From Candolleomyces eurysporus (lineage: Eukaryota; Basidiomycota; Agaricomycetes; Agaricales; Psathyrellaceae): a DNA stretch of 50,626 nt. Where the stretch lies: positions 1 through 50,626 of the forward strand of contig JANBPK010001239.1 in assembly GCA_027579435.1 (NCBI GenBank). The letters run 5' to 3'. This document shows positions 1 to 11,759 of the stretch, piece after piece; within the stretch, counting starts at the first letter, position 1, and every line of letters starts with the position of its first letter. Position numbers and translations under genes: made by a program. Below the pieces are notes generated by a model. It was not told the DNA's origin. It searched no databases and worked only from the letters and a program-made list of their open reading frames with translations.

Positions 1-1410
1 TTCGCAGACAGATACGAGGGAATCTTGAGACGTGAGGAGAGAGAAGAAAAGGATTCATATAGGAAGGCAAAAAGGAGAACGAAACAAAAAGGATCGAAAA
101 GCTAATGACATGAGCGAAACAAGCCTTCACCTTCCTCTCAACGCCCTCGCCCAATGCCAGCGAGCGGTATACGTCTTGAGTCTAATTCGGGTTTGCGGTA
201 TTGTCTGAGGAAGATGACGGAGGAATTTGGGTTATGTTGAACTAAGAGATGCCCATCGATGTTTGGGTGCGCAGGTGTGGACTGATGGTGCAAAAAATCA
301 AATGTCGATAATCCGTGAGGCCGATAAGGGCAACGGCGATGGCTACGATGAAAGTCGTCGAATTGATAGTCGGAGGAACACGGATGTTTGTTTGAATACT
401 GGAGGAAGAGCGAGTAGCAAAGGAAGGAATGTGAGCAAAGGTAGAATGTCAGAGATAAGCAAAGAGGACGTACCATTGACACGCCGTGAGCTGAATGTCC
501 ACATTCCCCCAATCCCGTGTAGTTGGGTACAAGCGCTAGTGTTGCGATACCGTGAACTGTGAAGAGGAGAAGCGACATCAATCGAAGTTCGAGAAAAAAC
601 AATATCTAGCAGGATGAAGGGAGAACGGACAGCAGCGAACTCAAGGGCTTCCTCCACCAATAGGAGTAGCTGGGAAGAGAGGCTCCCTAATTAATGTGCA
701 ACTTTGGAACGGAAAAGGTGCAATAAAAAAAGGTACCATCTGGACCCAACCTTGGACCGCTCCCCAAGCCACCCACCACAGGCCGGGCTCCCTCGTAAGC
801 GCTGCCATCGCAAGGGCCGCCTCTTGCAGCTTGACATACGTATTCTTCGTCCAAGTGAGTGGTAGTACGAGGATTTTGACCACCCAACCAGCTGCTGCCG
901 TCCCAAGCTCGACGCTCCTGGGGGTATAGGCGAGGCGTCTTGATGACTTCCTCCATCCTCCCCTCTTAGTTTTGCCCTAGTCTGTGCGACGTCCGTCTAG
1001 TAGGAGCTACAAGACAAGTAAGGAGCCGTGGATGGACGAGCGTTTGGCTGAGCTGATCAGTTGAACGATGTGAGCGACGATTTGTTGGGAGGGAGGGGAG
1101 AATCGTGTAGAGGGTCTCGAGCTGTGGCGAATTATCAATAACCAGAATGAGTGGCGCAAGGGAGATGACGCGCTATAAACATCGCACCTGACGCCTCCTT
1201 CTTCGTTTCCAGTCGCAGCGAACTGGAAATCTGGCCATGCTCGCTAAAATTAGGCCCCACAACGTCGGTGATGGACAATACAAACGCTCTCCGAGCGTAG
1301 GTTTCTTGCTGAGCCCTCGAGCCATCGAGAGAGAGCCTGGATAAGTACAATGGATTAGGTGTATCAACGAGGGGGAGGAGGATTGACTGACCGTAGGATA
1401 AGGCACGATA
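1..1410 (-). repeat. Gene-like repeat family X, copy 1 (degenerate)
   Basis: On the minus strand this stretch carries blocks recurring at about 2.7-3.5, 9.2-10.0, 10.0-11.15, 13.9-14.1 and 15.15-15.47 kb. Shared blocks include a hydrophobic stretch followed by a VPNYT-like motif, a second stretch with VALIGLTD-type residues, and an ALDG/EASG-type block beside a splice-like GTGCGT. Frames shift between blocks, so this copy is probably a decayed multi-exon gene or a gene-derived repeat. Bases 1-310 recur almost unchanged at 15,154-15,470. I do not recognise the product; the hydrophobic blocks only suggest a membrane protein ancestor. Confidence 0.5.
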
Positions 1411-1760
1411 CGGGCATCTTCAATATGGAGTCTTCAGGGAGCGTCAATACCAGACTCTCCAATAAGGTCTACAAGCCTTGGTGTGTATGAGTGAGCCGGT
1501 TGGAACTAGCAATCCCCACTCACATTCTCCCGAGCCCTTCATCCCTAAATACTCCCTCCATCCTTCGCCAACAAGTTGGCTATAACGGTGATCCTGACTC
1601 TCTTTAGGTCACACGCACCGATCATAGTCGTTTGGACGGATATTTGAGTGAGAGGAGATGGAGGTTCAGAGCAACCGAAAAACCGCCAGGGTTTGATGCC
1701 GTCCCACCCTCTTCATTTGGATGGGTCGAGTTGGCATTCGAGGAGACGGAAGGCGGTGAA
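1360..1760. repeat. Repeat block T, copy 1
   Basis: This block shares an ordered set of short motifs with 3,560-3,960 and 8,700-8,950: a GACTGACCGTAGG-type start, a TCCCTAAxxACTCC segment and an ATTTGGAxGxGTTGGCATTCG-like segment. No coding frame persists across copies. It follows block X here, at 3.56 kb and partly near 8.7 kb, so X and T probably belong to one larger duplicated unit. Confidence 0.4.
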
Positions 1761-2235
1761 TGTGGTGGAGAACGGTAGAGACAACCTTACCTGGGAGATC
1801 TCACGAGTCCGGCGAGACGGTCGGCACCAAGAAGAGGGTAGATGGCGATAGGGCAGACGTCAATTGACATCCACAAAAGCACAGATACTCGACGTGGCTG
1901 TCGTTGAACTGCTTCGTGGGTGGCCGTGGCGTGCATTGTAGTCAAGCACGTCGGGTAATCGGAATCAGTACGCTGCCCCTAGCCAGACAGGCAAACGAAC
2001 AGACAAATAAATACCCATAGTTCGCGTTCGAGGATTCCGTCAACGACAATTCACAAAGGCAGATAGGGCGTATTTCGATGAGAGCCTCCATAAATGCATT
2101 CCCCCCCCTTTGCTGTGTTCGATCAACAAAAGCACATGCAATTGCTTTGCGGAAATACGGGTGGATAACCTTGAAAATACGGGGCACATGAGTAGAACTC
2201 TTTGTCCATACTAACAACGAACCGCATACTGCCAT
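1760..2235. other. No identifiable gene
   Basis: Only short frames in conflicting directions are present. I see no splice-consistent gene, terminal repeat or RNA gene. Confidence 0.4.
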
Positions 2236-2600
2236 CTTTTAACTGCAACCCAGGGCCCTCCAGCTATCTGTTGAAGGTGTGGAGAAACCTTGCCGAGCGT
2301 GGCCACCAACCTGCTAACACAATTCATCATCAATAAAACCGAACGGGAGTGGAGGGATTGAACACTCACGAACTGAATTGTTCAGAAAACGAATGAACGA
2401 AGACGCTCTGGCCGCTAGAGAAAGAAACAGTACGCAAGTCTGGCATTGCACGCAGGTCATGGTCGCTGAGATTCAGGAAGCTCGACAAGAAGTCGTGAAA
2501 CTAGAGCGGGAGATCGGAGGATCAACGAGACGTGGGTACGCCAGCTGCTGTATCTCTCCAGGTGGGATGGGACGCTGGAAATCCGTCAGATCAATTGGCG
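2236..2600 (+). repeat. Repeat block S, copy 1
   Basis: The block aligns by eye with 14,740-15,115. Both contain ACTGCCATC near the start, then CAACCTGC / CAGCCTGCC, AATTCATCATCAA and a GCACGCAGGTCATGGTCGCTGA / GTACGCAGGTCGTGGCCGCTGA segment (split here only to show the match), followed by GGATCAACgA and CATCTCTCCAG-type ends. A frame at 2,378-2,605 contains a helical-looking stretch, but it is not preserved in the other copy, so I call a repeat rather than a gene. Confidence 0.5.
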
Positions 2601-2619
2601 TCTGAAATTCGACAACCAA

Positions 2620-3560
2620 AGGAAGGTTTGAGAGATTACAGGGTAGAGATCTTTTAGATGAGACATTTCTGCTCGAAATAGGGAGGCGGAAAAATTACGT
2701 TGGCGAAAAGGTGACGCGTTGAACGACGGAAACGAGGAAATACTGAAGATGTGGGAGAGAGAAGGGGAGGAGGGATACAGCGAAACGAGAGCAAAAAAGG
2801 GATNAAAAAAGCACTCACATAACAAGCCAAGCTTTACCTTCCTCTCGGCATCCCCAAGCCGCTTTGCTCTAGTAACGGCGGGATACGTACACACCTTCAG
2901 CCTAATTCGAGCTCGCAGGCCAAAGACTGAGAAGAGGACGTGATATCGACATACGGCGACCTGAAAGTCCACCTCCCCTGATTTCGTATAGTTTGGTATG
3001 AGCGAGAGCTATGAGCACAGAATAGATCAGCGCTCGAATCCAGAAACCAGCAAACGAGAAAGAAAAGCAAAAAAAAAACATGTTTAGCGGTTTGAGCAAT
3101 TCCAGGTAGACCTACCATCGACGCGAAGCCTTCTGGAACGACTTCCCCCAAGGCTGTTCTCCAGTGCGAAAAGAGAGGTGAACCATCCCGACCCACACGN
3201 CCCCCCCAGCCCAACCGCGACGCCCATATTCTCCTTCGTCAGTGTGATGATTGGTTGGGAGAGCGAGGACTCGGAGGAGGGTGAGAGTCGTGTCGATAGT
3301 ATCGGGCTGTGGCGGGATATGAGTACGAAATTGAGAGGTGAAAGGGAGATAATGCACCGTAAGCACCATCTAATGCCTCCATCGTCTCCAGCCAGAGGAA
3401 CTGGGATCTCCGACATCAAACCCCGCGATAGAGTTGTCGAGCCATCGGGGGAGAGCTTGGATAGGGCAAAGTCAAATACACAAGGACTGTTGAGCTTGAG
3501 GGCGGCGGACAGAGCGAGTTCTGAGCCTGGATAAGTCTATTTATTAGGTGCGCCAACGAG
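2620..3560 (-). repeat. Gene-like repeat family X, copy 2
   Basis: Minus-strand blocks match copy 3 at 9.18-10.04 kb. The block reading VGLPGIAQTAKHVFFLLFF (about 3,065-3,120) corresponds to VGLSGIAQTAKHVSFLLFF in copy 3, and a TKENMGVAVGLG-like block corresponds to AKENMGVAIRLG. Two N characters (2,804 and 3,200) lie beside A and C runs and disturb reading. Blocks fall in different frames separated by intron-like spacers. Product unknown. Confidence 0.5.
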
Positions 3561-3960
3561 GACGATGGAGGAGAAGACGACCGACTGACCATAGGGATAA
3601 GGATACGACGGTGAGAGCAGCTTCAGTTCCGATTTCTTCTGGGACATCATTCACTGAGTCTCTGACGGAAGCTATGGTCTTGGTGTGAATGAAAAAGCCA
3701 GTCGAAATCCAGCATTCCACTGACGTTCTCGTGAATGCTTCGTCCCTAACCACTTCGTCCTTTGCTAAAGGGTTGCCTATGACGTCGTTCTTTACGATCT
3801 TGGGGTCTATCATGTTAGCAGTCGCTGCTTAGACGATGAATTTCTCATCGAAGGAGGGGAAAGAGGGAAGAACAAGAGCAACAGCTGATGGCGACCTCCC
3901 TATTTGGTTCCTGCCTTCTCCATTTGGACGAGTTGGCATTCGGCCGAGGACCCTCGTTGC
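3560..3960. repeat. Repeat block T, copy 2
   Basis: This is the fullest T copy. TTCTTCTGGGACATCATTC near 3,636 matches TTCTTCTGGGGCGTCATTC near 8,708, and CGATGAATTTCTCATCGA near 3,833 matches CGGTCAATTTCTCATCGA near 8,811. I see no conserved reading frame. Confidence 0.45.
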
Positions 3961-4900
3961 CCTTTTCTTATTGATCTTTCCAGTTCAAAGACGCCTATGA
4001 CGATAAGCCGTGGTGCAAGGCGTTGAGCTGTCCCTCCGAGTCGAGTGGGCTGGCGTTGACATCGCCCGTTAGGCACCGTCTACCTTGTTACTTACAAAGG
4101 GACGGGCTTCAACAACATCTGACGGCGTTCTTTGCTCTATGTCGTGGCCGAAGCCTACCTTTCGCAATCGAGTCACTTCAAACTTCATCCTCTTCCTCTC
4201 TCCCCATCTCGATTCTCAAATCATCAAGCAGAAGTTTTCTCATCTTGCGTCTCCGCGCCTAGTTGGATATGGAACATCAAACGAAATGCGTTGGATGGCA
4301 CAAATAGGAGGTTATTGGCGCAATTGGAAGACAGAAAGGCGAAGAAGCGTTCTTGAGGTCGGGCCTAGGTGTGCTTTANTTTTTTTTCACATGTATACGA
4401 CATGTACCTCCGAGCTCCCTGAATAGACATATTTTTGCCCTCTCCTCGCATGCTGTGTGGATTCTCTTCAACAGCACTCCTGCATCGTTGGTGTTCCTGG
4501 CCGGGCCTTTTCACCACCTTTTTCGTTCTTTTGCTCATGCCTTGAGCAAAGAGGTTGGGAAGCTGCGTTTCGACCCCTTTCAAAGATCCAGTTGATCGTC
4601 CTATCGCCCAAGTTCGGTATATTTGGATTCACCCTACATTCTGGCTATCAGGAACACGATTCCAATGGATTCTCCTGGCTCCACAACCCACTCTGCCTCC
4701 CTTCGCTCCGCGCTCCCCGCTCCGTTCTGCGGTGATTCAGATATGCCTCAACGCCCCGGCCCCGCCTGAATCTTCGCGGCTCTGTAGATTCGCGGACGGA
4801 CAAGGTCCCTCTTCACTCATGTCTGAACCCCCTTGGGTTTGTGAAGCCCAAGCTCCAATTCAATCCGGTGTCTTCGAATTTCACATCCTACATGAGAGAT
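3960..4900. other. Upstream flank of the DUF1996 gene; no gene recognised
   Basis: Short pyrimidine-rich frames occur on the plus strand but nothing recognisable. A T run with an N at 4,379 marks uncertain sequence. The last part is presumably promoter for the gene at 5,010. Confidence 0.4.
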
Positions 4901-4913
4901 ATCAAAGCTAGCC

Positions 4914-4921
4914 TATTTATA
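4914..4921 (+). promoter_or_regulatory. TATA-like box of the DUF1996 gene
   Basis: TATTTATA lies 89 bases before the proposed ATG at 5,010, with a pyrimidine-rich stretch between. The position suits a fungal core promoter; the assignment is by position and sequence only. Confidence 0.45.
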
Positions 4922-5009
4922 CGCCTTGCTTACACTCACCACTCTTTCTTTCGAGTTTCGCGACTCCTCGTCTAGTTTTCCGACTTCCAGCGACCAATCT
5001 CTGCGTGGC

Positions 5010-7095
5010 ATGCGAACCCTACACTTCCTCCTACCATTGGTTGCCTTAGCGCCCAGCGCATATGCGTTCATTCGCTTTGGATGTTCGCAATTGGTGACCG
5101 AACGATTCGACCCGTAAGTCACTCCCTATCGATTCTCGTGGGCCCATCCTCTGTCATTCGGTTTTGCTGACGGATTTCATTGACAGGCTCGTCACACCCG
5201 GCAAGGTTTCTCCGCATCTTCATCAAATCGTTGGAGGGGTACGGTCGAACAGAGTTCCTGCTTCACTGTTAATGGTTACGCTAATATTGATGATTGGTTA
5301 AACGGATGTCTTTTGAATCATAGAATGCGTGAGTCCACTCCAACCCGGCCGAGGCTCATGCTGACGCTCTGATCTTCCTTTCAAGCTTCGACCTTGCCAT
5401 GGATCCTGCTGTCGACTATGCGAATGTATCAACTTGCACCACTTGCCGATTCGTTGAAGATAAATCAAATTACTGGACCGCAGTCATGTACTTCAAGCAT
5501 CCGAATGGATCGTTCATTCGAGTATGTTTCTTTCGTTCTGCTTCACCCCGCCTCATTTATCTCGTTTCGTCCATTCCGTACAATCGAGTCATGTTGAACG
5601 AGCCATCGCTCTAGGTCCCTCAAATGTCGAATCATAACACCGGACCGGGCCTTCAATCCGGTGGAATGACGCTTTACTACTTCCAACCTAACCCGCCTAC
5701 GAAAAATAGGGATATCGTTCCGTTTGCTAAGGTGTGTTGCGCTCATCCAGCTCTGTCCAGTCGTCCTTCCAATCACGTTTTTGAACCTACGACGTACTCA
5801 TTAACACCCCGCTTTCCAGGGTTTCCGCATGATTCTAGGTGACCCAATGCGTCGAAGAGACAACATCGACCCAAGAAAGACTGCTTCCAAGGCTGTTACG
5901 TTCCGATGCTTCCACGGAGACGATCCTGGACCGTTTGGGTCGCCTGGAAATGGGCCGGAGGACAGCGTTGGGTTCCCGATGAAGCAATGTTCTGGAGGAA
6001 TTCGGTCCAATTTCTTCTTCCCTCAGTGCGTATTAGTCAGTCTGGTTCGATATTAACGACGGGCTGACTTTTTGTGTTGCTATCTGCAGATGCTGGGACG
6101 GAGTCACCCTTGACCCGCCTGACCATGCTGTACGTCTCTCTCCCTCCCTTCCTCCATCCACACCCGCACTTACCTTATGATCCATACTCGCTCTCGACCG
6201 ATATGATTCCAGAGCCATGTTGCGCAACCGGAAGGCACTCCTGGCGCTGACGGACTTCAATTCTTTGGCACCGACTGTCCGGCTTCCCATCCTGTCCGAC
6301 TTCCCCTGTTGTTCATGGAGATCGTTTGGGATACGAGGCCTTTCAATACGCCTGAGCTGTGGCCCAAGGATGGGAGCCAGCCGTTCGTGTTCAGTATGGG
6401 TGATCCGTGAGTCATCTCGTCTGTCTCTCGGTTTCTGCCTATCACCACCTTCCTCCTCTGCCTGCTTCATTTCTTCTTGTCTCATTGTCCCGCCCTCATT
6501 CATTCGTTCGGTTTCCGAAATTGACACGCTTTTTTCAAAATAGGACTGGATTCGGCCAACACGCCGACTACGTCTTCGGATGGGAAGGCGACTCTCTCAA
6601 GCGTGCGATGGACGTATGCACGGGCGCGACCGGGATTCCAGACGACTGCCCCGCCCTCACCCAACAGAGCACACAGGAGATGAACGCGTGTAGACAAGCT
6701 GTGAAGGTGGAAGAAGAGGTTGAAGGCATATGTGCGTACTTTCGCTCGTATACTCGACATCATGTTTTTTAATTTCTGATCATCCCTCCCGCGAATCGAC
6801 TCGAATCGATACTATGTATACAGACCTCGACAAACTCCCTGGGTGCAACCCACTTCAAGCAGGACCCGCACCCGCCACCATGATCCCGGAAGCGAATTGC
6901 AACGCGATAACGACGACGATTACAGACGCTCCTCTGCCCACTGCTGATCCGGAGATTATCATCCCGCCTTGGAGCGTGTGTTGGGACGGACCTGGGACGC
7001 ATACTTTGGCGCCTAATTGTCATCCGGCTACTACAACGACAGCTACGGGGCCTGAGAAGACGGTTCCACCTGCTGTCATCACTCCAATTGCGTGA
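5010..7095 (+). CDS. Secreted DUF1996-domain protein, ten exons
   Basis: Ten exons: 5010-5113, 5187-5238, 5324-5328, 5386-5521, 5615-5731, 5820-6025, 6090-6129, 6213-6406, 6544-6731 and 6824-7095. All introns are GT-AG, phases agree throughout, and the product is 437 residues. Residues 1-19 (MRTLHFLLPLVALAPSAYA) form a typical signal peptide, so the protein should be secreted. DUF1996 hallmarks follow in order: HLHQIVGGNAF, C-x2-C around TCTTC, YWTAVMYF, QMSNHNTGPG, LYYFQ, the GFRMILGDP region, CSGGIRSNFFFPQCWDG, DCPASHPVRLPLLFMEIVWD and HADYVFGW. The C-terminal ~80 residues are Thr/Pro-rich with two Cys. The start follows a TATA-like box and gives the signal peptide directly. DUF1996 proteins are secreted fungal proteins with no established activity. 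Only the third exon, five bases long, is unusual. Confidence 0.93.
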
Positions 7096-8290
7096 ATAGG
7101 ACGAATGCATAAGGATGGGTAGAGGTGGGGACCTCGACCTGAATGGATGCGTTTTAGCTACGGATGCGAGGCGTTAGTTCTGGTGACATAGGAAGACGCT
7201 TGTGTATTCAGTTTCTCTCTGCTATAGTAAGATGTTTGATACGAGCGTGTTCATATCTTTATTCCGCATGAATATAACGGCTGCTCACTAAACATAAGAA
7301 AGGAGCGTCTATGCATTTATTACTGTCCGCCTCCGTAAGGACAAAGCAAAGAGGGTGTTGCCTTATCTCAAGCCGACGTTATCCCATGTCTCTAGACGAC
7401 TGGTTCTAGTCATGACCGAGTAATTGATGAATCGAATGAATAACGATAAAAACAGATACCATATTGAACGGGTAGCGATTGGGAGTCCATACGACTCTGT
7501 ACAGCGGTCGCACAGAAGCCCCAGAGGCAGAGAAACCCAAGAGCATTATCGCTGTTTTCAAAATTGTTGGCGCCGCTGTGGAAGCCCCCGCAAACACAAA
7601 ATCCGCGCGCGATTTGGGTCGTCGATTGGGGCAGTCCATAGCTCAACAACGGGTGGACGATCTTTACTTCACTGGAATTCGTAGTGAGAGCGATGTTGTA
7701 TGGCGGAACCGATCGGTAGAGCAGTCGAAAGGAATCTCTGTTTCATACCGGCCAATAAGCCTCTTTCAAATCTTCAGGATGCCCTTGAGACGCACCTCCC
7801 GAGCCTGTGTCCCCCTCTATCACCACATACACACCCCAACGATCTCAATACCTATCTCCCCCAGATCTTGCAGCACAGCACCTATCTTGGCTCTTCATTC
7901 GGATTTCAGCCTGCGGTACCGATCGAAAGAGATGGTGTGCCTCCTGAGACAACAGCCTGGGATGTGGTTGCTGCGGTTGGGATCTGGCCAAGGATGCTGT
8001 TCCGTATATCACGCAGTCGGGGGCNGGGGGCACAGATGAGGCACGAGCAACCCTGCGACCAATGGCGGGCGACCTTGACCGGACCTCGGGTGGTGGGATT
8101 GCAAGGGTTGGGATACCAACAGGGCCGCCGGTGAATGGTTCTGAATGGGATGGGAGAAAGCCCGAAGAGCCAGGAGCGCCAGGCTGAACAGCTCGAGAGC
8201 ATGAGGCTATCCTGGCGCTGCTGTCCGACATCGTGTTGAAGCTGTTGGTCCATCGCGAAGAGCAAGCCCGGGTACACCTGCCAGCCCTCG
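7096..8290. other. 3' flank and unassigned sequence
   Basis: An open plus-strand stretch at about 7,479-7,700 reads like coding sequence (PKSIIAVFKIVGAAVEAP, then an Arg/Gln-rich helix-like segment). It has no recognisable family or clear exon partners, and an N sits at 8,025 in a G run. It may be a degenerate gene fragment. Nothing else is supported here. Confidence 0.3.
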
Positions 8291-8705
8291 ACCTCCGGGA
8301 GACGTTGAATGCGGCAAATTGAAGCACATAGGGAGTCTTGAGTTCGAATTCTTAGCCTGGATCAAAGGGACAACTTGCATCGGGCGACGTCATTCCCCGA
8401 AGAGAGCAATGAGGCAGACGTTGGACGAACTGCATCACAGCCACATGACCTCCAAAACATCAGTCTACCGTTCACCTGCTGTTGCCAGATTTGCCTCATG
8501 CCGGAAGGATGTATCGGATAAAAAGGGCTGTATACAGTCATTAGTTACAAGTGCTGACGGATGAATCTTCATCTTCGTTCTACAGCAACGGGAAGCAGGC
8601 TGACAGTGACGGCGAGGAGGAAAGTTCACGACCCGGCAACTCGGAAATTAAAGTCGGTGTGATGCAACTCAGTGCACCAAATTAGTGTCGCCGCAGCTTC
8701 TTAAT
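8290..8705 (+). repeat. Dispersed repeat R, copy 1 (uninterrupted)
   Basis: The block is alignable with 11,150-11,530 and in part with 21,277-21,375 plus 21,594-21,640. Landmarks are CCTGGATCAA, CATCACAGCCACA, CGGAAGGATGTATCGGAT, TTCATCTTCGTTCTAC and GGAAATTAAAGTCGGTG. The last is the empty target of the MITE found at 21,376. No reading frame is conserved between copies. Confidence 0.7.
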
Positions 8706-8950
8706 TTCTTCTGGGGCGTCATTCTCCGAGTCTATGAACCTTGCTCTGTCCCTAACCACTCCATCCCTTGCTCAATCTTCGGGTCCGCTACGCTGGCAGT
8801 AGTTGCTTGGACGGTCAATTTCTCATCGATCGAGGGAGAGAGGAGAGATGGATGAATGGATGAACAAGGTTGAGTGTCCCTGTGGCTCGATCACTGACTC
8901 CCCTATTTGGACGCCATGTGGTTCGGCCGACCCGTCCCCGAGACTGACTT
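8700..8950. repeat. Repeat block T, copy 3 (shortened)
   Basis: It matches the middle of 3,560-3,960 (TCCCTAACCACT, CTTGG/AGACG..CAATTTCTCATCGA, CCCCTATTTGG). It directly follows repeat R, unlike the other copies, so the blocks have been shuffled. Confidence 0.4.
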
Positions 8951-9175
8951 CCGAGGTGAGGTTTGGGGAATTGTGCTATGTGATTTACACAGCTTGAACC
9001 ACGCCCGAGTCAGAACCAGCAAACAACAGAAAGATACATTGAAGGCTCATCGCCATAGTACTTTGCTACTAGCTTGCGTCGTTCATAAGCTACATTCCAT
9101 CAAGTGGTCAGACCCGTCCAACGCCACGTCGTTGACTAGATCTGTCTAATTCGCAAAGTCTCTCTACCTCTCTAC

Positions 9176-10040
9176 CTAAGGAATACCCACATGGGTTGTA
9201 TTTGCCCGGTGCTTGGGGGAATCTAGACTCCTCCAAGGGACTCGGCAAAGGAGAATAGTTGCGTAGATGTGAGGGAACTGAGAGCATGAGCGTGAGAGGT
9301 GAGAGATCATCCCACAGAATAGGAGCCCTCCTTCCAGTGGAACGACGACAAGTGACTCACGGCAAAGGCCTCGCAACAGCACTCCTCTCCAGTCCACCTC
9401 TTCGCATTGCAGAGAAGCGGAACGAGAGCGAAAAGGGGATGAAGAAGCACTCACATAAACAAGACAAGCCTTCACCTTCCTCTCAGCATCCACAAGCCAC
9501 TTTGCTCTAGTAACGGCTGCAAGACGTACACGCCTTGAGCCTAATTCAAGCTCACGAGACAAGGACTGAGAAGAGGACGTACCATAGGGCGAGCTGAAAG
9601 TCCACCTTCCCTGAACTGTATAATTTGGTACAAGTGGTAATGGTGCGATACCGAGAGCTGTGAGCGGAGAGAATAGATCAGTGCTCAAGTCCAGAAACCA
9701 GTGAAAGAGAAAGAAAAGAAGGAAAGAAACGTGTTTAGCTGTTTGAGCGATCCCAGATAAACCTACCATCGACACTAGGCCTTCTGGAACGACTTCTCCC
9801 AAGGCTGTCCCCCAGTGCGAAAAGAGAGGTGAACCATCTGGACCCACACGCCTCCCCAGCCTAATCGCGACGCCCATATTCTCCTTCGCCAGTGTGATGA
9901 TTTGTTGGGGGGCGAGGACTCGGAGGAGGGTGAGAATTGTGCCGATAGTATCGGGCTGTGGTGGGATAATATGAGTAAAAAAACGAGTGGTAAAGAGGAG
10001 ATTACGCACCGTAAACATCCCATCTAATGCTTCCTTCATC
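9176..10040 (-). pseudogene. Gene-like repeat family X, copy 3 (best preserved)
   Basis: A 287-codon minus-strand frame remains open through what elsewhere look like exons and introns. Reading 5' to 3' on the minus strand it has an ALDGMF block next to GTGCGT (a likely donor), TILTLLRVLAP, ITLAKENMGVAI, a GPDGSPLFSHW block, GEVVPEG, a hydrophobic segment HVSFLLFFLFHWFLDLS that could span a membrane, and TALGIAPLPLVPNYT. The same blocks recur in copies 1, 2 and 4. Conservation across copies despite frame changes suggests descent from a real multi-exon gene. I do not recognise the family and do not propose a function. Confidence 0.4.
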
Positions 10041-11150
10041 TCCAGTCACAGTACTTGCTACACCTTGCGGTAGTGTTCGAAGACGTAGCTGATGGGAGGC
10101 GGGCGCAAAAGGTTCCGCGGAAAATATGGGTTGTGCAGGGTTGTGTTGAATCGGAGATACTGCGTAGGTGTGGGTTGGTGGTGTGACCAGAAAATGTTGA
10201 TAAATCAGTGGGGCCAGTAAGAGTAGCGACGGCGACGGCCAGGACCATGGTGAAAGCAATTGAGTCGATACATTGAGGGACACTGACGTATTGATATGCA
10301 AGAAGAAGAGCTAAAAGCAAAGGGAAGGAATGAGAGCGAACCTAGAATGTTGAAGACAAGAATGGGGGATAATATGTACCATCGACATGCGGCGAGCTGA
10401 ACATCCGGTTTCCCCAATTGCCCGTAGTTGAATACCTGAGCTAATGGAGCAATATCGAAAGCTGTGAACGGAAGACATACATCAGCTTTCAAATCTAGGA
10501 ACAAGTGAGATAGAAAGAAACAGAAAACACAATCATATTTATCCAGAGCAATCCAAGGTGCACCAGCCATCAACGTACAGCCTTCTGGAGCGACGTCTCT
10601 CATAGCTATTTGTAAGTGCGAAAAGAGAGGTGATGAAGAAACGTACCGTTTGGATCCAGCCCTCGACCTCCCCAGCCCATCTGCAACAAGCCCATCTTCC
10701 TTCGCCAGTGCTGTAACAAGGAAAGCAGCCTCTTCGTCCTCATGAGCAAGGCTTGACTGGCCGGCCACTGTCCCGCCGGAATCGACGCCCCTAGGGACAC
10801 AGGCGAGCCAGGTGACGACGATTTCGAAAGTTCCTCCTATTCTCTCTCGTTAGCTTCGCCCTGTTCCTTGCAGCGTTTGTCAGGTAGAACTAGCACAGAG
10901 GTGGACGGAGGAGCGTGTGGATGAGCCAATGAGTTGGACGCTGGAGTGACGATTTGCCGGGAGGGCGAGAGGAGGGGGAGAATCGCATCGAGCTACGGAG
11001 ACCTATGAATAACAAGAGTAAGTAGCAAAAGAGAGATAACGCACTCTGAAAATCCCATCCAACGCCTGCTCCATTTCTGATGGTGGAGAGCAGGGCATCT
11101 CCGACCTCAAAACGTACTCGCGAGGCCACTGAAAGCCTAGCCCGAGTGTA
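10040..11150 (-). repeat. Gene-like repeat family X, copy 4
   Basis: It abuts copy 3 head to tail. Minus-strand blocks correspond to those of copy 3: ALDGIF (about 11,040-11,060), ALAKEDGLVADGLG, APEGCTLMAG, a hydrophobic CVFCFFLSHLFLDL segment, FDIAPLAQVFNY, and a MVLAVAVATLTGPTDLS segment resembling one in copy 1. Copies 3 and 4 form a tandem pair of about 1 kb units. Product unknown. Confidence 0.45.
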
Positions 11151-11530
11151 GGCTGAGGGAGACGCTGAATACGGCAAAGCGAGTTCCAAGCCTGGATCAA
11201 GGGGATGCCATTCAATGTTGGACGTTGAGCTGACAGTTGCACACGGACCGACTGCATCACAGCCACAGGGCCTCCAAAATGCCACCGTTCATCCGATTTG
11301 CCACTCGATTTTGCCGCTCAATGCATGCCGGAAGGATGTATCGGATGAAAAGGGCTGTACACAGTCATTAATATCAAGTGCTGTCAGATTAATTTTCATC
11401 TTCGTTCTACACCAACGGGAGGCGAGGCCTACGGTGACGGCGAGAAAACTTGCGCGGTCCGGCAGCTCGGAAATTAAAGTGGTGTGATACAACTCAGTGC
11501 AGCAAATTAGTGTCGCTGCAGCTTCATTGG
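11150..11530 (+). repeat. Dispersed repeat R, copy 2 (uninterrupted)
   Basis: It aligns with 8,290-8,705. At about 11,468 it has GGAAATTAAAGTGGTGTG where the 21-kb copy carries a MITE. It lies upstream of the deleted TPR-CHAT copy, as the partial copy at 21.3 kb lies upstream of the full gene, so it was part of the duplicated locus. Confidence 0.7.
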
Positions 11531-11759
11531 ATCTAGGTCCCACAAATGTTACCGGATGTGCCGCGGAAGAACTCTAACGCAAGTCGGAGAGCCAAGTGTG
11601 GGTTGGATTCAGTGGGAGCTATGCCGGGAGCTCCTGCTCCTCCTAGCTTCTACGCGCGAACTGAGATACCAGCCCCATTCATTTGTGAACAATGTTGGCC
11701 CTTGTGTGGTGTGTTCATACGAGGTTCATTACTAGTTCATTAGTCTCTCCGTCCTCTCC

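Noticed and set aside
138..602. 154-codon minus-strand ORF with signal-like hydrophobic start
   Set aside because: It runs across blocks of repeat family X that lie in different frames in other copies; only the STPAHPNIDGHL part is conserved, so it is described as repeat.
7479..8039. 186-codon plus-strand ORF
   Set aside because: Only its first third looks coding; the rest overlaps an N and has no family signal, so it is mentioned only as unassigned sequence.
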